A stretch of DNA of 7,432 nucleotides from an uncultured Solobacterium sp. (lineage in GTDB: Bacteria > Bacillota_I > Bacilli_A > Erysipelotrichales > Erysipelotrichaceae). Each line of letters begins with the position of its first letter. The stretch's first letter is position 1. Location: the NCBI GenBank assembly GCA_905194705.1, contig CAJJTI010000093.1, positions 1-7,432 of the forward strand, read 5' to 3'. Made by a program: the position numbers and the translations under genes. This document shows, piece by piece, positions 1 through 5,338 of this stretch. The notes beneath the pieces are model-generated. The model was not told where the DNA came from and made no database searches. It was given only the letters and a program-made list of their open reading frames with translations.

Positions 1-296
1 AACTGTATGATATGACAAATCCGGAAGAACCGAAAAAGGTAACAGAGCATAAGGATATCAACGATGAAGGTCAGACTGTAACTATCAAAGAAGTACCAGA
101 AACGCCAACCCCAGAGACACCGGGTACTACTACAAAGACCAGTAACCATCCGAAAACAGGAGATACGGCAAATGCAGCTTTATGGATAGCCATTCTGGTA
201 TTATCAGCAGCCGGAATCACAGGAGTTCGTATCTGGAATAAAAAGAAACAGGTTAAGAGATTAGGAATTGAAGAAAAGAAAGAAGAGAAGGAGTAA
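1..296 (+). CDS. C-terminal end of a sortase-anchored surface protein (VaFE/TQXA-like), partial
   Basis: Only the 3' end is present. The frame is open from the window edge (first full codon at base 3), so the ATG at 12 is internal. The visible chain begins with the end of a beta-rich repeat (NPEEPKKVTEHKDINDEGQT) typical of VaFE-repeat/TQXA adhesins. A Pro/Thr-rich spacer follows, then the sorting motif HPKTGD (bases 147-164) in place of canonical LPxTG, a hydrophobic helix (ALWIAILVLSAAGITGV) and a long charged tail. This is the order of a cell-wall sorting signal, so the protein is expected to be cleaved between Thr and Gly by a sortase and linked to peptidoglycan. Such large adhesins are common near conjugation modules of clostridial ICEs, and a role in mating-pair contact or host adhesion is inference. 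The stop is TAA at 294-296. The anchor call is firm; the adhesin family is a recollection of similar sequences. Confidence 0.85.
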   Translation, partial: LYDMTNPEEPKKVTEHKDINDEGQTVTIKEVPETPTPETPGTTTKTSNHPKTGDTANAALWIAILVLSAAGITGVRIWNKKKQVKRLGIEEKKEEKE

Positions 297-333
297 AACA
301 AAGGGTGGCGATAAGCTGCCCTTTGATGATGAA

Positions 334-582
334 ATGGGAAAAAATCAGAAAGCAATAAAAGTATTACAGCGTTTATTTGATGCTGGATACGGAACGGAAA
401 AAGAGATTGTCAATATGACGATGGATGAGATGCTTGCTTTGCCGGGAGTGAATGTGGCAGATTTGTGCATTATCAGTGAGCTACAGAAAAGCATTAAGGC
501 AAACAAAGTGATAAGCTATTTGTCAGAGAAAACGGAAGCAAGGGAAGAAACGAAAGGAGCAGATTATGGTGGAACAACCTAA
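334..582 (+). CDS. Small ICE-associated protein with helix-hairpin-helix-like segment, function unknown
   Basis: I do not recognise a named family. From the ATG at 334 the product is 82 residues, basic at the N-terminus and mainly helical. The middle reads DEMLALPGVNVADLCIISEL, which has the hydrophobic-Pro-Gly-hydrophobic layout of a helix-hairpin-helix like the one in the RNA polymerase alpha C-terminal domain. Non-specific DNA binding is therefore a reasonable guess. The start is uncertain. The frame is open back to a TTG at 268, which would overlap the surface-protein gene by 29 bases, and an AAGGAG at 288-293 lies too far from 334 and has no good in-frame start close behind it. The 334 ATG has only a poor ribosome site. 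The gene ends inside the next small gene, and the row of overlapping genes leading to radC suggests co-transcription. The coding call is supported by this packing and by the absence of stops. Confidence 0.6.
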   Translation: MGKNQKAIKVLQRLFDAGYGTEKEIVNMTMDEMLALPGVNVADLCIISELQKSIKANKVISYLSEKTEAREETKGADYGGTT

Positions 583-691
583 ATATTTGGAAATGACATT
601 ATCACAATTGAAATCATATCTGGAATCTTCAGAGAGTAATGTCCTTCTGGTTGTAGAATTTCCAAAAGGAGATCAGAACAATGGAGAATAA
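566..691 (+). CDS. 41-residue small protein overlapping both neighbours, function unknown
   Basis: This short gene is easily missed. ATG at 566 sits 6 bases behind a good AGGAG (555-559) and runs to TAA at 689-691. It overlaps the previous gene by 17 bases and the radC start by 11. The protein begins MVEQPKYLEMTLSQLKSYLE, a likely amphipathic helix. It continues with a Ser/Glu-rich turn, a hydrophobic strand (NVLLVVEFP) and a charged end (KGDQNNGE). It has no signal peptide, membrane helix or cysteine. The radC ribosome site lies inside this frame, so translation through it probably couples to radC. No family was recognised. The call rests on the ribosome site, the position between two genes with almost no unused bases, and a sensible protein composition. 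Confidence 0.6.
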   Translation: MVEQPKYLEMTLSQLKSYLESSESNVLLVVEFPKGDQNNGE

Positions 692-1154
692 ATTGGAAGT
701 TGTGAATATCCGTCTGGTAAAAGAACCATCTCTTTATAGTGAGCAGACATTGAATAGTCCACAGGCTGTTGTAGAATTGATGGCGAAGGAGTTATCGCAA
801 TATGACAGAGAAGTATTTTGCATCCTGAATATGAAAAATAATGGACAGGTAATCAATATGAATCTGGTCAGTGTTGGAACAATCAATGCATCTTTGGTAA
901 TTCCCAGAGAAGTTTTTAAGAGCAGTATTCTGGCAAATGCTTCTGCAATCATTGGACTTCATAATCATCCCAGTGGTAATGTGAAACCATCAAAAGAGGA
1001 TATGATTGTTACGAGAAAGCTGCAGAAGTGTGGACAGCTATTGGGAATAGAATTGCTGGATCATATCATTGTCGGCGGAACTAATGGAAAGATGCTCAGT
1101 TTCCGAGAAGAAAAGATGTTGAATGTGACAGGAAGGATGGATTGGGAGAGATAG
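681..1154 (+). CDS. radC: RadC-family JAB/MPN-domain protein (short, ICE type)
   Basis: The 157-residue product is almost entirely a JAB/MPN metalloprotease-fold domain. The JAMM zinc-site pattern is complete: Glu44 (in DREVF), His94 and His96 in HNHPSG, Ser104 and Asp107 in PSKED. The following helix and the DHIIVGG strand (about 127-133) are also typical of RadC. Chromosomal RadC is usually around 220-230 residues with an N-terminal helix-hairpin-helix domain. That domain is missing here, as in many plasmid and ICE homologues. The biochemical role of RadC is unsettled. The old link to DNA repair is doubted, and a role in processing or protecting incoming DNA is inference. The start is ATG at 681, 9 bases behind AAGGAG (666-671) and overlapping the preceding 41-codon gene. 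It appears to be the last gene of the left block; a 232-base gap follows its TAG. Confidence 0.9.
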   Translation: MENKLEVVNIRLVKEPSLYSEQTLNSPQAVVELMAKELSQYDREVFCILNMKNNGQVINMNLVSVGTINASLVIPREVFKSSILANASAIIGLHNHPSGNVKPSKEDMIVTRKLQKCGQLLGIELLDHIIVGGTNGKMLSFREEKMLNVTGRMDWER

Positions 1155-1196
1155 AAGAAAAAAGAATTAGAAGTTTTTATTTATTGTAATATTTCA

Positions 1197-1228
1197 TGTA
1201 GCGGCATTAGTAAAATAGTGTCGCTACA
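1197..1228. repeat. 13-bp inverted repeat (hairpin) behind radC
   Basis: The arms TGTAGCGGCATTA (1197-1209) and TAGTGTCGCTACA (1216-1228) pair over 13 positions: 11 Watson-Crick pairs and 2 G-U pairs around a 6-base GTAAAA loop. On + it is followed by AAAATCTG and not by a run of T, and on - by no T-run either, so it is not a textbook intrinsic terminator. It could still act as a 3' end stabiliser or a Rho-dependent end for the radC transcript, as an operator, or as a remnant at the junction between ICE backbone and cargo. It stands out in an otherwise AT-rich gap. Confidence 0.6.
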
Positions 1229-1337
1229 AAAATCTGACTTATACATTGATATTATATGCATAACTCAAAATAAAATTGTTAAAAATAGAAAAAGAAACAA
1301 TATATAACGAAAAAATCTCTAAATAAGAAAATTTGCA

Positions 1338-1366
1338 TTGACTGAGAGAAGAGTAAAACATATAAT
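1338..1366 (+). promoter_or_regulatory. Sigma-A type promoter for the ATPase-RloB operon
   Basis: The -35 box is TTGACT (1338-1343) and the -10 box is a perfect TATAAT (1361-1366), with 17 bases between them, which is the ideal spacing. Transcription should start near 1372-1374. The ribosome site GGAGG (1373-1377) would then lie at the very 5' end of the message, with a leader of only about 14 bases before ATG 1387. No clear operator overlaps the boxes, which is consistent with steady expression of a defence operon. Confidence 0.75.
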
Positions 1367-1386
1367 AAAGGTGGAGGTGTATAAGA

Positions 1387-2742
1387 ATGTTAGTAAAAGT
1401 AAGTGTTGAAAATTTTAAATCTTTTGATAAAGCAGCAGAGCTGACAATGATTTCCTCAAATAAAATACGAACAAATGCAAATCACAGGTTAAAGATAAAA
1501 AGTACCCAGTTATTAAAATATGCAGTAGTTTATGGAGCAAATGCATCTGGAAAGACCAATCTGGCATTGTTCTTTAAATTTTTTAAAGATAGTGTCTGCA
1601 ATGGTATTCCGATAGAAGCTACACAGATGTTTTGTAAGAATCGGCAGGAGAATAAGGAACGAGAAAGTAGTTTTGAAATTCAGATTACTGTAGGTGACAA
1701 ATTTTATGCCTATGGTTTTTCCGCAGTTTTAAGCAGACGAAAAGTAACCGGAGAATGGTTATATGAATTATATCAGAACGGTTCAGCAAAATGTCTCTTT
1801 GAACGAGAAGGAAGCAAACGTCCGGTGTTAAATGATGGCATTACGCTGACAAACACAGAAAAAAATAAATTTGAAACCTATGCAGATGATTTTGAAGGAA
1901 ATGAAACATCTTTGTTTCTGACAGAAATGAATCGCGGGAAAAAATATAGCACACGATCTAAATTATTGTTCTTCCGGGATGTATATGATTGGATTCAGAA
2001 TCATATTTCGATTATCACACCGGATACGCCATTGATTGATTTGGAATATTATTATGATGATAATTCGCTGAAGCTGATTAACAAATTGATCAAAACATTT
2101 GATACGGGTATCAGCCAGGTGAAAATTGAAGAAATTACATTGGATGAGTTATCAAATGCATTGCCGAAATCAGTATTTGATAAGATGATGCAGCATGTAA
2201 AAAATAGAATGGAAGAGCAGGAAGAACCATCATTCAGAATGACGATGAGGTCGAAGGAAACTTTCTTTAATATCGAAGTTGAAGGACATTCTGAACCGAA
2301 GGTCACAACAATCCGGTTGCATCATAATAAGTCATTTTATGAGTTCGGTTTTGATGAAGAGTCTGATGGAACAAGAAGATTATTCGATTTGATGGATATG
2401 CTGTTGAATAAACGAGAAGATGTTCTTTATGTTGTGGATGAATTGGAGAGAAGCTTACATCCGAAGCTGACAGAACGATTTTTGCAATTGTTTATGCAGC
2501 TACATGATGAGCAGCGTATGCAGCTATTGTTCACTACACATGAATCATCCATTATGGATCAGGCTATTTTTAGAAGGGATGAAATCTGGTTTGTAGAACG
2601 TAACGCAGAAAATGCAAGCTCTATTTATTCCTTAGATCGTTTCAAGGAGAGGTATGATAAAGTGTTGAGCAAGGCATATCTGGAAGGAAGATATGGTGCG
2701 ATACCGGTATTTTCAACATTCGACTTTAGAGAGGAGGAGTAG
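1387..2742 (+). CDS. AAA/ABC-type ATPase of an RloA/AbiLi-like defence module
   Basis: The 451-residue protein has the layout of the AAA_15/AAA_21 (OLD-like ABC) ATPases. In order: N-terminal strand MLVKVSVENFKSF, Walker A GANASGKT at 50-57, a long insertion (about 70-290) that should carry substrate or partner contacts, a signature-like ESDGTRR at 325-331, Walker B VLYVVDELE with Asp351 and Glu352, and the H-loop FTTHE with His385. The C-terminal YLEGRYGAIPVF (431-442) is a conserved ending that I associate with RloA-type ATPases. All catalytic elements are intact. No nuclease domain is fused; the next gene, 2 bases away, supplies an RloB protein. The pair corresponds to the ATPase-effector logic of AbiL, PARIS and OLD, with the ATPase probably acting as phage sensor and gate. 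ATG 1387 follows GGAGG (1373-1377) by 9 bases and is driven by the promoter just upstream. The ATPase family is certain; the RloA/AbiLi assignment is based mainly on the partner. Confidence 0.9.
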   Translation: MLVKVSVENFKSFDKAAELTMISSNKIRTNANHRLKIKSTQLLKYAVVYGANASGKTNLALFFKFFKDSVCNGIPIEATQMFCKNRQENKERESSFEIQITVGDKFYAYGFSAVLSRRKVTGEWLYELYQNGSAKCLFEREGSKRPVLNDGITLTNTEKNKFETYADDFEGNETSLFLTEMNRGKKYSTRSKLLFFRDVYDWIQNHISIITPDTPLIDLEYYYDDNSLKLINKLIKTFDTGISQVKIEEITLDELSNALPKSVFDKMMQHVKNRMEEQEEPSFRMTMRSKETFFNIEVEGHSEPKVTTIRLHHNKSFYEFGFDEESDGTRRLFDLMDMLLNKREDVLYVVDELERSLHPKLTERFLQLFMQLHDEQRMQLLFTTHESSIMDQAIFRRDEIWFVERNAENASSIYSLDRFKERYDKVLSKAYLEGRYGAIPVFSTFDFREEE

Positions 2743-2744
2743 CC

Positions 2745-3446
2745 TTGGCTCCAGTAAGAAGTTATACGAATTGGAATAGCAGAACTACAGATGAAGAAGA
2801 ACAGATCGAGCCTTATCGTAAGTACTTTTTCATATGTGAGGGTGCAAATACTGAAACATGGTATTTCAAAAAGTTAATTGATATCCGAAAAGAGTTAAAT
2901 ATTCATCCATTGATCGATATCCGGTTACTTGAAAAAACAGAGGGAGACAGGGACATTTCATTTCCAAGACGTTTGATTGAATTTGCAGAAAATCAGAAAG
3001 AAAATCCGGAAATAGCATTTGATAAAGAACGAGATAAGATGATTGTTGTATTTGATGGGGATATTTTTGAAGAAAAAGTACTTGATTATGATGAATTGGT
3101 AGCAGAAGGTGAAAAGAATAATATATTAGCGGTTAGTAATCCGGCATTTGAACTGTTCCTGCTGTTACATTATGAAAATTCATATGAAGATGATATTGAG
3201 CCAAATGCTGAACAGATTATCCAGAATGAAAAAGATGGACATCAGACATTTATCTATAAGTTGTTACTTGCCAGAACAGGAATCAATCCGAAGAAAAATG
3301 CTGCGATTGGAGAACTGGCGAAAAATATAGAGATTGCTATTGAACAGGAAAAGAAAATCAATGAGGATATTCATCAGTGTAAAGGACAGATTACGTGTAA
3401 TATAGGTCGGATTATTGATGAGATTCGGAAGGATGATGGAAGATAA
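2745..3446 (+). CDS. rloB: RloB-family protein with TOPRIM-like motifs, effector partner of the ATPase
   Basis: The 233-residue protein matches the RloB family. Near the N-terminus, YFFICEGANTETWYFKKL (27-44) carries the EGxxTExxYF motif with Glu32. The strand MIVVFDGD (99-106) provides Asp104 and Asp106, and SNPAFELFLLLHYE (131-144) is the family hallmark. The Glu and Asp-x-Asp set resembles a TOPRIM metal site, as in OLD and PARIS AriB nucleases, so nuclease activity on DNA or RNA (for example tRNA) is inferred and not shown. RloB and the lactococcal AbiLii protein occur next to AAA ATPases in restriction and abortive-infection loci, exactly as here. The start is TTG at 2745, only 2 bases after the ATPase stop. 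A strong AGGAGG (2732-2737) lies within the end of the ATPase gene, 7 bases before the TTG, so the two genes should be translationally coupled. No terminator is visible behind it. Confidence 0.88.
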   Translation: MAPVRSYTNWNSRTTDEEEQIEPYRKYFFICEGANTETWYFKKLIDIRKELNIHPLIDIRLLEKTEGDRDISFPRRLIEFAENQKENPEIAFDKERDKMIVVFDGDIFEEKVLDYDELVAEGEKNNILAVSNPAFELFLLLHYENSYEDDIEPNAEQIIQNEKDGHQTFIYKLLLARTGINPKKNAAIGELAKNIEIAIEQEKKINEDIHQCKGQITCNIGRIIDEIRKDDGR

Positions 3447-3513
3447 ATTATAAAATCAATAGTAAAACCAAAGGTGAATATCTGTTTTGAATCCGAGCGT
3501 AAAGTGAATTCAA

Positions 3514-3542
3514 TTAATGTATTGCCTCAAAATTCTTATAAT
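3514..3542 (+). promoter_or_regulatory. Probable promoter for the ABC-three-component operon
   Basis: A perfect -10 TATAAT (3537-3542) lies 17 bases behind a weak -35 TTAATG (3514-3519, 3 of 6 consensus bases). It would give a leader of about 80 bases before ATG 3629. No terminator was found between rloB and this point, so read-through from the upstream operon could also contribute. In AT-rich DNA a TATAAT may occur by chance. Confidence 0.4.
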
Positions 3543-3617
3543 AAGCGTAATTAAAACCTAAGTAATAGAATCTTTAAAGCAAATATGCTAAAATAAGAAA
3601 AAAATTACTTATGTTTT

Positions 3618-3621
3618 GGAG
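3618..3621 (+). promoter_or_regulatory. Ribosome binding site that favours ATG 3629 over ATG 3611
   Basis: GGAG at 3618-3621 is 7 bases before the ATG at 3629. The upstream in-frame ATG at 3611 has only AT-rich sequence in front of it and no convincing Shine-Dalgarno. The downstream start is therefore preferred and shortens the effector from 412 to 406 residues. Confidence 0.6.
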
Positions 3622-3628
3622 TCGGAAT

Positions 3629-4849
3629 ATGGGGAATAAAAAGGTAGTCAAGAAAACGAATATTAGTAATACACATGTTCCAGATAAAGTATATGCTTAT
3701 ATGATACAATCGCATCATATGTTGTATGAATTGTTAAATTGTGAAAAGGGAGACAGTGTAAGTGTAGAAGTCTTTGATGATGTTGGTGTGGAACATCCAG
3801 ATGGAAGTCGGGATGCTATTCAGTTGAAAAGTGCATTATCAAATAGAAATCCTGTTTCAAATAAGGCTATTGATTTATGGAAAACAATGTATAATTGGAT
3901 GCTTTCTGCAGAAACAGGAGAATTGGATCCGGAAAATACAAAGTATATATTATTTATTAATGTTAATAAAAAAGGAACTATTGTTGATAAATTTCATTCA
4001 GTGAAATCTACAGAAGAAGCTATTGATGCGTGGAATAAGACAAAAGAAATATTTTATGATGAGGAAGGGAAGCTAAAAGAAATAGGAGAAGAATGTAGAA
4101 AATATGTTGAGTATTTTTATAAAGATGAAAAAAAAGATTTGGCTTTAAAAATAATTGAAAAATTTAAATATAAGAAGTGTATTGAGGATTATACAATTAC
4201 AGTTAGGAATGAGTTTAACAAATCTGGAATTCCAGAGGATATTATCGATCCTATTTATGTAGGAATTATCGGGTGGATAGACATTAAAGTAACAAAAATG
4301 GTAGAGGCTGGACAACCAATCGCTATATCTTTAGAAGATTACCAAAAACAATTAAGAGCTTTATATCGAGAATACAATCAAAAGCATAGTCTTATGACTT
4401 ATTCTGTAGAACCAAGTGATCAAGAAATTGAACAAGAATTTCAGAAAAAGAGAGTATATATTGAACAGTTAGATATTATCGATTGCGATTATACTGAAAA
4501 GGTAGAGGCTATTAATGATTATCTAAGAGCAGCGATTGATCGGGCTACATGGGCGGAAAATGGAGACATAAGTATGCAAAGTATTCAAACATATGAATCC
4601 AATTTGAAGCGCACATGGAAGTTACAAAAAAGAATAGTTATGCTCGAAAAAAAGAATGAATCATCTGAAGATCAAGGTAAAATGATATATTATAAATGTC
4701 AAGATAAAAATGTAGAAATGGATTCAGTATATGTGCCAGATTTTTTTAAAAATGGATGTTATCATGCTTTAGCAAATAATTTAGAAATTGGTTGGCATCC
4801 GCAATATTCGAAGTTAATCAAGGAGGAAAGTGATAGTTGGGAAATTTAG
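3629..4849 (+). CDS. ABC-three-component effector: predicted PD-(D/E)xK (Cap4-like) nuclease plus ABC-3C C-terminal region
   Basis: 406 residues from ATG 3629. The N-terminal third fits the nuclease domain seen in Cap4/DUF4297 and Lamassu LmuA proteins: a helix with Glu34, the strand VSVEVFDDVGVE (44-55) with acidic residues at 47, 50 and 51, then AIQLKSAL with Gln65 and Lys67 (a QxK version of D/ExK), then DLWKTMYNWM (82-91). Double-stranded DNA cleavage is the inferred activity. The middle (about 120-360) is helical and charged. The end carries VPDFFKNGCYHALANN followed by IGWHP (about 369-391), the conserved finish of ABC-3C effectors, thought to bind the other two subunits. Gene order effector, middle component, ATPase and the 13-base overlap with the next gene support one complex. 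The sequence is very AT-rich, more so than the left block. The system call is strong; the exact catalytic residues are my reading of the pattern. Confidence 0.85.
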   Translation: MGNKKVVKKTNISNTHVPDKVYAYMIQSHHMLYELLNCEKGDSVSVEVFDDVGVEHPDGSRDAIQLKSALSNRNPVSNKAIDLWKTMYNWMLSAETGELDPENTKYILFINVNKKGTIVDKFHSVKSTEEAIDAWNKTKEIFYDEEGKLKEIGEECRKYVEYFYKDEKKDLALKIIEKFKYKKCIEDYTITVRNEFNKSGIPEDIIDPIYVGIIGWIDIKVTKMVEAGQPIAISLEDYQKQLRALYREYNQKHSLMTYSVEPSDQEIEQEFQKKRVYIEQLDIIDCDYTEKVEAINDYLRAAIDRATWAENGDISMQSIQTYESNLKRTWKLQKRIVMLEKKNESSEDQGKMIYYKCQDKNVEMDSVYVPDFFKNGCYHALANNLEIGWHPQYSKLIKEESDSWEI

Positions 4850-5337
4850 TTAAGGAATTTTACAATATTCAAAATCCGGCATTAAGTGCATATTTGCTTT
4901 CAAGATTTTCATTAGGATATATGGAAGAAAATCAAGATATGGCACCAATGCCATTGTTATTTATAGTGCTGCCGATGATGTATAAAAAAGAAATTGTGGA
5001 TTTTATAGCATCAACACAAAAGAAATCTGGATTGCGTTTTTTCGCTGATAAATTCACTGAAAAAAAGAATAGTAATAAGGACCTGATTCTCCAAATTCAA
5101 AATACCAGTCAACGATACAAGGTAATGACATTAGAAGCTATTGGAATAGGGATGTCTGGAAAATTATTTGAGATTCAAAAAGATGCATATGTTTTGCCGT
5201 TAGAGGATAATATTAGTAGTTTTAAAACAAAGTCCAAAGAATTAGAAAAAATGGGAAAAGCTGCCGAAAAATTAGGAATATGGTGTTCAAGATTGACATT
5301 GATGGAAATTTCTCAAATTTTGAAAGTGAGGTTTTAA
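4837..5337 (+). CDS. ABC-three-component system middle component
   Basis: The 166-residue protein shows the features of the small middle components that sit between effector and ATPase. FYNIQNPALSAYLLSRF (8-24) has the central NPA motif at 13-15. A hydrophobic strand-helix PLLFIVLPMMYKKEIVDFI follows (39-57), then SGLRFFADKF (64-73) and a C-terminal helical KAAEKLGIWCSRLTLMEI (141-158). No catalytic motif is visible. The family is thought to bridge effector and ATPase, comparable with LmuC of Lamassu. The start is TTG at 4837 inside the end of the effector gene (13-base overlap), 10 bases behind AGGAGG (4821-4826). This should couple its translation to the effector. Its TAA is one base before the ATPase ATG. 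Confidence 0.85.
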   Translation: MGNLVKEFYNIQNPALSAYLLSRFSLGYMEENQDMAPMPLLFIVLPMMYKKEIVDFIASTQKKSGLRFFADKFTEKKNSNKDLILQIQNTSQRYKVMTLEAIGIGMSGKLFEIQKDAYVLPLEDNISSFKTKSKELEKMGKAAEKLGIWCSRLTLMEISQILKVRF

Positions 5338-5338
5338 G

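Noticed and set aside
71..355. Open - strand frame of 94 codons
   Set aside because: It lies opposite the well-supported sortase-anchor coding end, has no ribosome site or recognisable protein features, and reads as a shadow of the + strand gene.
305..358. GTG-started 17-codon frame behind AAGGAG (288-293)
   Set aside because: The spacing to the ribosome site is good, but the frame stops after 17 codons and overlaps the HhH-like gene in another frame. Nothing supports it as a protein.
734..952. Open - strand frame of 72 codons inside radC
   Set aside because: It is antisense to the conserved RadC domain and has no independent support.
1275..1301. ATTGTT...AACAAT inverted repeat and the nearby palindrome TATGCATA (1255-1262)
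   Set aside because: Six- to eight-base AT-rich repeats are expected by chance here, and neither overlaps the clear promoter.
2052..2306. Open - strand frame of 84 codons inside the ATPase gene
   Set aside because: It is antisense to a continuous conserved coding region and has no ribosome site or known features.
3148..3330. Second + strand frame of 60 codons inside rloB
   Set aside because: It overlaps the conserved SNPAFELFLLLHYE region in another frame; its protein is low-complexity, rich in Met, Ser and Lys.
1387..3446. Classification of the pair as PARIS (AriA-AriB)
   Set aside because: The layout is similar, but the second protein carries RloB hallmarks (EGxxTExxYF, SNPxFELxLLxH) instead of the DUF4435 pattern expected of AriB.
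3487..3513. TTGAAT...ATTCAA inverted repeat between the two operons
   Set aside because: Only 6 bp with a 15-base spacer, AT-rich and without a T-run. It is neither a convincing terminator nor a clear operator.
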